A stretch of 64,000 nt of DNA from Uliginosibacterium flavum. Its GTDB lineage: Bacteria; Pseudomonadota; Gammaproteobacteria; Burkholderiales; Rhodocyclaceae. The stretch lies in the NCBI RefSeq assembly GCF_040566545.1, contig NZ_JBEWZI010000011.1, forward strand, positions 96,256 through 160,255, given 5' to 3'. The notes beneath the pieces were generated by a model. That model was given only the letters and a program-made list of their open reading frames with translations, searched no databases and had not been told where the DNA came from. Shown one piece after another: positions 41,528 through 49,548 of this stretch; positions within the stretch are counted from its first letter, which is position 1; every line of letters starts with the position of its first letter. The translations under genes were made by a program, and so were the position numbers.

Positions 41528-43870
41528 ATGTCTGATGAGCTTTCTGGAGTGTCAGTGACGGGGTTTTTCAAACGATTCGTGGATCAGTGGGAAGGCAGCT
41601 TCCGTCTGCGCATGATGGTGGCCATCATGGGCGGCATCATGCTGGCGGTGTCGCTCTATAGCGGCATCCTTTTCCTGCGCAACGCCCAAGTCTACGAGCA
41701 GGAGCAGAAGGCCCGCGCGGCGCGTCTCGCGGATCTGCTGGCTGAATCGCTGGCGCATCCGATGTACGAGTACAACGAAATGGCGGTGAGTGCCGGGGTG
41801 CAGGCGCTTGAATCGCATGCCGATGTGCGCAGGGTGAAGGTCATCGACAGTGCCGGAACCGTGGTGATGGATCGTGGCGAGCAGGTTCCCGGCGGCGAGG
41901 TCCTGCTCTCGGTGACACGCAACATCGTGTATTCGACACCGCGTCAGCAGCGCGAAGTCGGCCGCATTGAGCTGTCGTTTTCACGCAGCTCGCTGGATGC
42001 CGGCCTGTATCGCAGCATGCTTGAAACCGGCGCTGGCGGTTTGCTGATGGCGCTGGTTACGGCGGCTGCAGCATTGTGGATGTTTCGTTCTTCGACCCGG
42101 CCACTGAACCAGATTGCCGAAGGGCTGGATCAGCTGGCCGCTGGCAATGTCGGCGCAGCGCTGCCAGCGGAAGGCCGGACGGATGAGTTCGGGCGGATGA
42201 TCAGTGCGATGCATCGTTTCCGTTCCACCATCATTGAGCGCAAACAGGCCGAGCAGGCGGTGTACGAGGCGGATCAGCGGCATCGCTCAGAACTCGAGCA
42301 AACCGTGACGCAGCGTACCGCCCAGCTCGCCGAGGCGAAGGATGCGGCTGAATTGGCCAATCGTGCCAAGAGCGCTTTTGTGGCCAATATGAGTCATGAG
42401 ATCCGTACCCCACTGAATGCCGTGCTGGGGCTGGCGCGCAGCGTCATGCGCGAGAGCCACGGGCGCAAGGCCGGGGTGCAGGCGCAGCAGATTCTTGAGG
42501 CCGGCGAACACTTGCTCGGGGTGATCAACGAGATTCTGGATTTTTCCAAGCTTGAAGCCGGCAAAGTAGTGATTGATCCGCATCCCTTCGAATTCGTTTC
42601 AAGCATTTACAAGAGTCTGGATCTGGTGCGCGAACGTGCCCGGGCCAAGGGTTTGATGCTCAGCAGCCAACTGGCCCCCGATCTGCCGGGCTGGGTGATG
42701 GGCGATCAGTTGCGCATCGAGCAGATCCTGCTCAACCTGCTGTCGAATGCGGTGAAATTCACCGAAAAGGGCGAAATCTCCCTGGCTGTGACTTACGCTG
42801 AACAACACGTTTGTTTCCGGGTGAGCGATAGCGGTATCGGCATGAATGCAGAGCAGCTCTCGCGCTTGTTTCGTCCTTTTGAACAGGCGGACAGTTCCAC
42901 GACGCGGCGCTACGGCGGCTCAGGTCTGGGGCTGGGGATCAGCCAGAGTCTGGCGAAGCAGATGGGCAGTGAGATTCTGGTGGAAAGCACGGAAGGACTG
43001 GGCAGCGTGTTTACGCTGAGGCTGTTGCTGGAAGAGACTCCCGCAGAGCAGGACCGGGCTTCGTATCTGCCCTTGAATCAAGGGCCGGGCTTGCCGGGGC
43101 TGCGGGTGCTGGCGGCAGAGGATGTCGAGTTCAATCGTGTGGTGCTCGACGACCTGCTCAAGTTTCATGGTGCAGAGGTGGTTTTTGCCGAAAACGGCCG
43201 CATCGCGCTCGATATGCTCACGCAGCAAGGCGCGCAGGCCTTCGATGTCGTCCTGACGGATATACAGATGCCGGTCATGGATGGCTACGAGCTGGCGCGT
43301 CTGGTGACTGCCAGTTTTCCTGGTTTGCCCGTGATTGGCCTGACCGCGCATGCCATGCGCGAGGAGCGCGAGCGTTGTCTTGCCGCAGGGATGCTGGCGC
43401 ATGTGACCAAGCCGATCGACGAAGGGCTGCTCATCGAAACCTTGCGCAAGCACACCCACAGCGGCCTTGCCGCCGAGGCAAAAGCCCCGCCGCTCGGCCC
43501 GACAGTGTCCGAGCCCAAGGCCCTGATTGACTGGAATGCCTTGCTTGAACGCTACAAGGGGCGCTCCGCATTCGCGGAAAAATTGCTGGGTATCCTGCTC
43601 GACACGCATGGCGCAACGCCGGAAAAACTACGCGCGCTGGTGGCGCAGCAAGATCTGGAGAGTGCGAGCCGGATTTCGCATTCCCTCACCTCCCTGGCGG
43701 GTAGTGTGGAGGCGGGCGCCTTGTCGGCCGCCGCCGTGCAGGCTGACCTGAGTGCGCGTGAAGGTCGGCCGGATGTGGCCGAACGTATGCTGGCCCTTGC
43801 GGATGAACTCGATGCGCTGTTGCAGAGCTTGCGTGAGCGGGCGGAAACGCTTGAAAGTCGGCTTTATTGA
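41528..43870 (+). CDS. Hybrid sensor histidine kinase with receiver and HPt domains
   Basis: A 780-residue protein. Membrane helix at about 27-48, periplasmic sensor of about 110 residues, second helix at about 165-185, then HAMP. HisKA carries FVANMSHEIRTPLNAVLG (His about residue 290). The HATPase has N-box LLNLLSNAVKFTEKG and G-boxes FRVSDSGIGM and GGSGLGLGI. A receiver domain follows (DVVLTDIQMPVMDGYELA, phospho-Asp about 577), and a C-terminal HPt-like domain (RISHSLTSLAGSVEAG) gives a complete phosphorelay in one chain. The start is uncertain: ATG 41528, or GTG 41555 with GGAG upstream. No response regulator is adjacent, so the output is unknown. Confidence 0.92.
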   Translation: MSDELSGVSVTGFFKRFVDQWEGSFRLRMMVAIMGGIMLAVSLYSGILFLRNAQVYEQEQKARAARLADLLAESLAHPMYEYNEMAVSAGVQALESHADVRRVKVIDSAGTVVMDRGEQVPGGEVLLSVTRNIVYSTPRQQREVGRIELSFSRSSLDAGLYRSMLETGAGGLLMALVTAAAALWMFRSSTRPLNQIAEGLDQLAAGNVGAALPAEGRTDEFGRMISAMHRFRSTIIERKQAEQAVYEADQRHRSELEQTVTQRTAQLAEAKDAAELANRAKSAFVANMSHEIRTPLNAVLGLARSVMRESHGRKAGVQAQQILEAGEHLLGVINEILDFSKLEAGKVVIDPHPFEFVSSIYKSLDLVRERARAKGLMLSSQLAPDLPGWVMGDQLRIEQILLNLLSNAVKFTEKGEISLAVTYAEQHVCFRVSDSGIGMNAEQLSRLFRPFEQADSSTTRRYGGSGLGLGISQSLAKQMGSEILVESTEGLGSVFTLRLLLEETPAEQDRASYLPLNQGPGLPGLRVLAAEDVEFNRVVLDDLLKFHGAEVVFAENGRIALDMLTQQGAQAFDVVLTDIQMPVMDGYELARLVTASFPGLPVIGLTAHAMREERERCLAAGMLAHVTKPIDEGLLIETLRKHTHSGLAAEAKAPPLGPTVSEPKALIDWNALLERYKGRSAFAEKLLGILLDTHGATPEKLRALVAQQDLESASRISHSLTSLAGSVEAGALSAAAVQADLSAREGRPDVAERMLALADELDALLQSLRERAETLESRLY

Positions 43871-43894
43871 TTCGGCCCGATTCAAGTTTGAAAC

Positions 43895-43951
43895 GTAGGT
43901 GCGACTTCAGTCGCACGCCATGCTCGGCTGGCCGACTGAAGTCGGCCCTAC
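43895..43951. repeat. REP pair 2 (intact)
   Basis: A REP with GTGCGACTTCAGTCGCAC (43895-43916) faces one with GGCCGACTGAAGTCGGCC (43930-43951), ends reading GTAGG and CCTAC. It lies between the convergent histidine kinase and binding-protein genes. Confidence 0.92.
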
Positions 43952-44046
43952 GACCGGCACGCGTCACTATTTGCGTGCCCAATCAATAGTCGGCGATCGT
44001 CAGGCGTCCTGGCCGGACACAAGCCTGCGCCGGCGCCCAGCCCGGA

Positions 44047-44985
44047 TCACTTGCGCTTCTTTTCACGGCCGGCAGGGAAAGTTGCCTGGCACAATCCGCC
44101 GGGGGCGTAGGGGTCGAACCACAGCTCTGATCGCTTCAGGGGGTGAAGGGATGAAAGTAGAGGATTGGGGATGTGAATCATTTTCCGTCCACACAGTTTC
44201 GCCTTGGCGAGAATGTCCTCATGAGCGCGAATCACCATTTTTTGCAGGCTGCCGTCGCGAACCAGCTTCTCCATGCCGAGCGTGATGCGTTCGGCCAGCT
44301 TGGGATATTTGGGCGAAACGAAGATGTAAGTCGGCAGCGGCATATCGAGCAGCAGACCACTTTCGATGGCCAGTTCGGGATATTGGCGCGAGAAATCGGC
44401 ATGTTCGATAAAGGCTTCGCTGATGCTGCGCGGGAAATAATCCAGCCGTTGGGCCAGCAACATGCGCACGAGAGCCTCCTGATTCGCGGCAAATTCAAGT
44501 TGCAGGCCGTTGGCTTCCATCACTTTGCGCGAGGACCAGCCAAGCCCGACGCCGAGCCGCAGCTGGCTTAGATCGTCGAGTGAATTTACCTTGGAAAATC
44601 GGGCCTGGGCCCCCTGACGAATGAGGCCGATGCGCAGACCGGAGAGCCCCATATCCACCGGAATCCAGATGGGCAAGGTCTGCTCTTCCCAGTCCAGCTG
44701 GCTGGCGGCGATGACGACATTCACGTCATGGTCGTTAAGCAGATCTTCGAGCAGGCGGGCGCGTGCCATCGGATGCTGCACGTGTTCGATTTTCCACGGT
44801 CCATAACGCGCTTCGCTGCGCCGCAGGGCTTCCAGGAGTACCGTTTCCGTAAAGGGCGTGGTCATCTGGGCTGCTTCGCGTCGCGCCAGACGAACCAGAT
44901 CTTCCGCGCCCACTGCGCCGACTGCGGCAAGCTGCAGGGCGAACAAGACAAGGATTCTGCGGAGGATGAGGAGTCGCGGGCGCAT
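44047..44985 (-). CDS. Periplasmic solute-binding-like protein (PBP2 fold)
   Basis: A 312-residue precursor with signal peptide (ILRRILVLFALQLAAVGAVGA). The body has PBP2 features: DVNVVIAASQLDWEEQTLPI, LDDLSQLRLGVGLGWSS, LLAQRLDYFPRSISEAF and YIFVSPKYPKLAERITLGMEKLVRDGSLQKM. It resembles orphan amino-acid-type binding proteins found near sensor kinases, without an ABC permease alongside. It may be a sensor input to the adjacent convergent histidine kinase rather than a transporter part; this is inference. ATG 44985 was chosen for the signal peptide. Confidence 0.78.
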   Translation of the reverse strand: MRPRLLILRRILVLFALQLAAVGAVGAEDLVRLARREAAQMTTPFTETVLLEALRRSEARYGPWKIEHVQHPMARARLLEDLLNDHDVNVVIAASQLDWEEQTLPIWIPVDMGLSGLRIGLIRQGAQARFSKVNSLDDLSQLRLGVGLGWSSRKVMEANGLQLEFAANQEALVRMLLAQRLDYFPRSISEAFIEHADFSRQYPELAIESGLLLDMPLPTYIFVSPKYPKLAERITLGMEKLVRDGSLQKMVIRAHEDILAKAKLCGRKMIHIPNPLLSSLHPLKRSELWFDPYAPGGLCQATFPAGREKKRK

Positions 44986-45111
44986 GGGCTGGTGATGGTT
45001 GGCAAGCCTGAAGTCTGAGGTCAATACCTTGTCAGAATGGCAGCAGTCGGCTTTCTTTGCGAGGATCTTCGCCCCGGTGGGCAGCGCCGCGGGACACAAT
45101 TCACAGTGCCG

Positions 45112-45180
45112 CTGAAGAGTCCCTCCCCGCTTGCATGTGCGGGCAAGGCGGCTGTAGACGCCCGCTGGAAGCGGCTCTTC
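45112..45180. repeat. GAAGAGCC-family palindromic repeat, copy 8
   Basis: CTGAAGAG on the left (45112-45119), an inner GGCTGTAGACGCC, and GGAAGCGGCTCTTC on the right. It lies 6 bp from the stop of the MFS-PlsC gene and may terminate its transcript. Confidence 0.7.
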
Positions 45181-45186
45181 GACTGC

Positions 45187-47079
45187 CTACTGTTGATCAC
45201 CGCGTAGCCCCTGCACGATGTCGTGCAGTGCCACAGGCGTGAGATTCTCGGGCGATACCGGCGCAGAAACGATCAATTCGATGTGGTTGAAGAAGCCCCG
45301 GCGCAGCGGTTTGCTCATGGCTGCGCCATCCTTGCGCGAGAAGAAGCTGCCCCACATGCCGCGCAGCGCCATCGGCACGACCGGCACCGGATTGCGTTTG
45401 AGGATTTTGCTGACGCCACCCTTGAAGGCTTCAATCTCGCCCGTGTCGGTGACGCGGCCTTCGGGGAAGATGCCGATCAGCTCGCCGGCTTCCAGCGTGG
45501 CGGCGATCTTGTCGTAGGCGGCGATCAGCACGCTGCGATCTTCGCGCGCAGCGGCCATCGGAATCGCGCCGATGGTGCGGAAAAAGTAGTTCAGGCCCGG
45601 CTTGGCGTACATGTTGTAGTCCGCCACCCAGCGGATCGGGCGGCGACACATGGCCGAGATGATCAGCGCGTCGATGAAGCTGGGGTGGTTGCAGACGATT
45701 AGCGCGCTTCCTTGTTCCGGTACGTGTTCGAGGCCGCTGGCGCGCAGACGATATACCGTTTTGATCAAGACCCAGACGATGCAGCGGATCAGGAACTCCG
45801 GCACGAGCCCGTAGATATACACGGCCACGGCGGCGTTCATGATGGCGGTGGCGAGGAAGATTTGCGGAATCGACAGGCCGTGGCTCAGGGCCAGTGCAGC
45901 AAAACCGGCCGAGGCGACCATGAAGGCGGCGTTGAGGATGTTGTTGGCGGCAATCACGCGCGAGCGCTCGCCGGGCTCCGAGCGTTGCTGGATCAGCGCA
46001 TACAGCGGCACGGTGAAGAAGCCACCGGCTACGCCGATCAGCAGCAGATCGGCAAGGATGCGCCAGTTCGCCAGATGGCTGACGAAGGCCATCAGATCGG
46101 TGGGCGCCGGCACGCCGCTCGGGCTGGCCAGCCACAGGTCGACGCCGGCCAGGCTAAGGCCGATGGAGCCGAGCGGCACCAGACCGATTTCCACGTGCTT
46201 GCCCGACAGGCGTTCGCACAGGAAGGCGCCGAGTGCGATGCCGACGATGAAGGTGCCGAGCAGGGCGGTGACCATCATCTCGTTGCCGCCCAGCACGTCC
46301 TTCACGAAGGGCGCGAACTGGGTCAGGAACAGCGCACCGTAAAACCAGAACCACGAGATGCCCATGGTCGAATGGAAGACGGTGCGGTTCCGATAGACGA
46401 GGCGGATGTTGCGCCAGGTCTCGGTCAGCGGATTCAGGTTCACACGCAAATCGGGCGCCGAGGGCGGCGCATCCGGAATGCCGCGACTGGTCAGATAGCC
46501 GGCGATGGCGATCAGAACACAAGCGACGCCGGCATAGATCGCACCATCCGGCTTGATGCTCATCAGCACACCGGCCAGCAACGAGCCAGCGAGGATGGCG
46601 ACGAAGGTGGCGCTTTCCACCCAGGCGTTACCAGCGACGAGTTCGTCTTCGTGCAGATGCTGCGGCAGGATCGAATATTTGAGCGGACCGAAGAAGGTCG
46701 AATGCAGACCCATCATGAACAGCGCCGCCAGCAGCAGTTCGCCATGCGCCGTCGCGAAACCGAAGGTGGCGAGCGTGGCGATGCCGATTTCGATGGCTTT
46801 GATGATGCGGATCAGACGCGCTTTGTCGTACTTGTCGGCGACCTGCCCGGCCATCGCCGAGAACAGGAAGAAGGGCAGGATGAACAGACCGGCCGCCAGC
46901 TGCACGATCATCGCCGGTTCCATGCCCATGACCTTGCCGGTCTTGAAGGCGACCAGCAGGATCAGCGCGTTCTTGAACAGATTGTCATTGAAGGCGCCGC
47001 AGAACTGCGTGGCAAACAGCGGGCCGAAACGGCGCGCGGTGAGCAGCTGCGAGGTGGAGCGGGACGGGTCTGTGGACAT
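45187..47079 (-). CDS. LplT-like MFS lysophospholipid transporter fused to a PlsC acyltransferase
   Basis: A 630-residue fusion. Residues 1-420 form an MFS domain of LplT type (FATQFCGAFNDNLFKNALIL, FFLFSAMAGQVADKYDKARLIR). From about 440 comes a PlsC domain with NHPSFID (HX4D, about 463) and FPEGRVTDTG. LplT flips lysophospholipids inward and PlsC-type enzymes reacylate them. Together with the two Aas homologues just upstream on the same strand it forms a phospholipid-repair cluster. ATG 47079 was chosen; the open frame upstream lies in a REP pair. Confidence 0.9.
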   Translation of the reverse strand: MSTDPSRSTSQLLTARRFGPLFATQFCGAFNDNLFKNALILLVAFKTGKVMGMEPAMIVQLAAGLFILPFFLFSAMAGQVADKYDKARLIRIIKAIEIGIATLATFGFATAHGELLLAALFMMGLHSTFFGPLKYSILPQHLHEDELVAGNAWVESATFVAILAGSLLAGVLMSIKPDGAIYAGVACVLIAIAGYLTSRGIPDAPPSAPDLRVNLNPLTETWRNIRLVYRNRTVFHSTMGISWFWFYGALFLTQFAPFVKDVLGGNEMMVTALLGTFIVGIALGAFLCERLSGKHVEIGLVPLGSIGLSLAGVDLWLASPSGVPAPTDLMAFVSHLANWRILADLLLIGVAGGFFTVPLYALIQQRSEPGERSRVIAANNILNAAFMVASAGFAALALSHGLSIPQIFLATAIMNAAVAVYIYGLVPEFLIRCIVWVLIKTVYRLRASGLEHVPEQGSALIVCNHPSFIDALIISAMCRRPIRWVADYNMYAKPGLNYFFRTIGAIPMAAAREDRSVLIAAYDKIAATLEAGELIGIFPEGRVTDTGEIEAFKGGVSKILKRNPVPVVPMALRGMWGSFFSRKDGAAMSKPLRRGFFNHIELIVSAPVSPENLTPVALHDIVQGLRGDQQ

Positions 47080-47131
47080 GGGGTGAATGCCTGATTTATC
47101 TGGGCGCAGGATAGCGCAAGTATTGGTTTGC

Positions 47132-47188
47132 GTAGGGCCGACTTCAGTCGGCCATCCACGCGTGGCGTGCGACTGAAGTCGCACCTAC
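47132..47188. repeat. REP pair 3 (intact, opposite order)
   Basis: A REP with GGCCGACTTCAGTCGGCC (47132-47153) comes first and GTGCGACTGAAGTCGCAC (47167-47188) second: the same two types as pair 2 in reverse orientation. It lies between the Aas copy 2 stop and the MFS-PlsC start. Confidence 0.92.
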
Positions 47189-47234
47189 AAATGCGGTGCA
47201 GGCGCTTATTCCCACCTCGGGAACGGGGCAAGTC

Positions 47235-49391
47235 TCAGGCCTCCAGCGCCCACTGCTTCAGCGTCACGTAATCGATCTTGCCCGTGCCCAGCAGCGGCAG
47301 CGCCTCTACGTGGACGATCTTGCGCGGCACCGCCAGTTCGGGGAAACCGCCGGCCTGGGCGATCTCGACCAGTGCGCTGCGCGCCAGATCGGGCTGGGTG
47401 GTGAACAGCAGGATGGATTCGCCGCGCGTTTCGTCGGGCCGGGCAGTAGCGGCGTGCTGGAATTCTGGCGCGGCCTTGGCGGCGATCAACTCGACCACGC
47501 CGAGCGAGACCATTTCGCCAGCGACCTTGGCGAAGCGTTTGACGCGGCCGATCACATGCACGAAGCCGTCGGCGTCGACTTCGACGATATCGCCGGTGTC
47601 ATACCAGCCGGGGCCGATGTCGGATTCGGCTGGCTGCAGGATGCCGGGCGCTTCGAAGCGCAGGTAGCCGGACATCAGATTCGGGCCGCTGACGTGGAGC
47701 TGGCCGCAAGTGTTGCCGTCTTTTGATTCGACACCGGGCATCGGCACGATGCGGGTTTGCACGCTCGGCAGGAACTGGCCGACGCTGCCGGAGCGGTAAG
47801 CCATCTGGGTATTGACGCTGAGCACCGGCGCACATTCGGTGGCGCCGTAGCCTTCGAAGATGCGCACACCGAATTTCTCGAACCACAGCTGACGTACCGG
47901 TTCGGTGATCTTCTCGGCGCCGGCCACGACGTAGCGCAGGCGGTGGAAATCGAAGGGATGGGCGTGCTTGGCGTAGTTGGCGAGAAAGGTGTTGGTACCG
48001 AAGAGGATGGTGCAGGAGGCGTTGTAGGCCAGCTCCGGAATCACGCGGTAATGCAGCGGCGAGGGATAGAGGAAGACCTTGGCGCCGCACAGCAGCGGGA
48101 TCAGGCCGCCGCAGGTGAGGCCGAAGGAATGGAACAGCGGCAGGGCGTTGAGGATCACGTCGTTGACCGAGAAATCCAGTACCGAGCGCATCTGCGAGAC
48201 ATTCGACAAAATCGCCCGGTGCGACAGCACGACGCCCTTGCACTTGCCTTCGGAGCCGGAGGTGAACATCACCAGCGCGGCATCTTCGGGCGAGGCAGGC
48301 GGGCAGTTGGCGAGCGGATTGAAGCGCGCCCACAGCAGCCACCAGAGCTTGTCGGAAAGACGCGCGTTGGCGCGCAGGTCTTCCAGATAGAGAAACTCGA
48401 TGCCCTGCAGCGCCGCCAGCTTGTCGTCGAGCTTGAACTGCTCGATGAACTTGTGCGAGGTGACGATGCTGCGCACGCAGGCGGCGGTGCAGGCCGATTG
48501 CAGCGCGTCGGCACCGGCCGTGTAATTGAGCATGGCAGGGACGCGGCGCTGGGCGGTGAGGCCGAAGATCAGCGCCAGCAGGGTGGCGACATTCGGCAGG
48601 AGGATGCCGATGCGCTCGCCATCCGTGCTGCGGCGGGCCAGCTCGCGCCCCAGCAACATGCTGCGGCTGATGATTTCAGCATACGAGCCGTCAACGTGCT
48701 CAACGTCGCCGACCACGCGCCAGCGGCGCCCCTGAATGCGTGCGGCTTGCAGCAGAGCTTGAAACAGGGTCTGTTCCGCGCGGCCGGCGAACATCATGTC
48801 AGTCATCACGCGATGCATGGCCTGGCCGGCCAGATAGTGCTGTTCGTCGTGTTTGGCTGCGGGCGTCTCGATGCGCGTGGGTTCCTGCACGAACAGACGA
48901 ATGCGCGGGAACAGGTAGTGCGGGAAATTGCCCTGCAGCAGCGAGAAGTAGCTGCGTGCAGCGCCATCAATGCGCACCGGCAGAATGGTCGCGCCGGTCT
49001 TGGCGGCGATGAAGCCGGGGCCGTCGTAGGTCTTCATCAGATTGCCGGTGGTGGTGATGCGCCCCTCGGGGAAGATCAGCACCGGGCGGCCGGATTCGAC
49101 CAGACGGATCACCGACTTGAGCTCCATCGGATTGTTCGGATCGATGGCCAGATAGTCGATCAAGCCCAGGGCCATAAAGCGGAACAGGCGGCTGTGGGTG
49201 GCGGTGGAATACACCACGAATACGGGCTTCTGCGGCAGGAACAGGCCCAGCAACAACTCATCGAGAAAGGATTCGTGGTTGGCCACGATCAACAGGCGTT
49301 CGGCCTTGACCCGGGCGTTGCCATGCACACGCACGCGAAACACGATGCGGAAAAACGGGCGCAGCAAGCCCTTCAGAATCCAGCGCAACAT
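47235..49391 (-). CDS. aas: Aas-type acyltransferase / acyl-ACP synthetase, copy 2
   Basis: A 718-residue bifunctional protein. The N-terminal PlsC domain has ANHESFLDELLL (HX4D) and FPEGRITTTG. From about 230 an AMP-binding acyl-ACP synthetase follows: LVMFTSGSEGKCKGVVLSHR, GYGATECAPVLSVNTQMAY, YDTGDIVEVDADGFVHVIGR and the C-terminal catalytic Lys in GTGKIDYVTLKQW. Aas reacylates lysophosphatidylethanolamine with fatty acid activated on bound ACP. ATG 49391 has GGTGGAG upstream. It is a diverged tandem paralog of the next copy. Confidence 0.92.
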   Translation of the reverse strand: MLRWILKGLLRPFFRIVFRVRVHGNARVKAERLLIVANHESFLDELLLGLFLPQKPVFVVYSTATHSRLFRFMALGLIDYLAIDPNNPMELKSVIRLVESGRPVLIFPEGRITTTGNLMKTYDGPGFIAAKTGATILPVRIDGAARSYFSLLQGNFPHYLFPRIRLFVQEPTRIETPAAKHDEQHYLAGQAMHRVMTDMMFAGRAEQTLFQALLQAARIQGRRWRVVGDVEHVDGSYAEIISRSMLLGRELARRSTDGERIGILLPNVATLLALIFGLTAQRRVPAMLNYTAGADALQSACTAACVRSIVTSHKFIEQFKLDDKLAALQGIEFLYLEDLRANARLSDKLWWLLWARFNPLANCPPASPEDAALVMFTSGSEGKCKGVVLSHRAILSNVSQMRSVLDFSVNDVILNALPLFHSFGLTCGGLIPLLCGAKVFLYPSPLHYRVIPELAYNASCTILFGTNTFLANYAKHAHPFDFHRLRYVVAGAEKITEPVRQLWFEKFGVRIFEGYGATECAPVLSVNTQMAYRSGSVGQFLPSVQTRIVPMPGVESKDGNTCGQLHVSGPNLMSGYLRFEAPGILQPAESDIGPGWYDTGDIVEVDADGFVHVIGRVKRFAKVAGEMVSLGVVELIAAKAAPEFQHAATARPDETRGESILLFTTQPDLARSALVEIAQAGGFPELAVPRKIVHVEALPLLGTGKIDYVTLKQWALEA

Positions 49392-49477
49392 TGAGTCTCC
49401 ACCCGCTTTTTTAATTGGCGCAAGGGTGTCACAGAAACCGCGCGCCAGTCTTGATTTTGGTCTGATTTGTTGAAAGG

Positions 49478-49548
49478 CTGAAGAGCCGCGCCCAGCGGAC
49501 TTCTTCAACCGGTATGCCTGAAGAAGTCCGCTGGGCGCGGCTCTTCAG
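49478..49548. repeat. GAAGAGCC-family palindromic repeat, copy 9 (perfect 30-bp stem)
   Basis: Positions 49478-49507 and 49519-49548 are exact 30-bp reverse complements around the 11-nt loop ACCGGTATGCC. The outer ends are CTGAAGAGCCGC and GCGGCTCTTCAG; the inner ends read GGACTTCTTCA and TGAAGAAGTCC. The right arm includes the TGA stop of the upstream aas gene (49545-49547). A very stable terminator or cruciform. Confidence 0.97.

Noticed and set aside
45712..49394. Long antisense open frames opposite the MFS-PlsC and aas genes
   Set aside because: Low-complexity His/Gly/Arg-rich translations, no ribosome-binding sites, and strong functional genes on the other strand.
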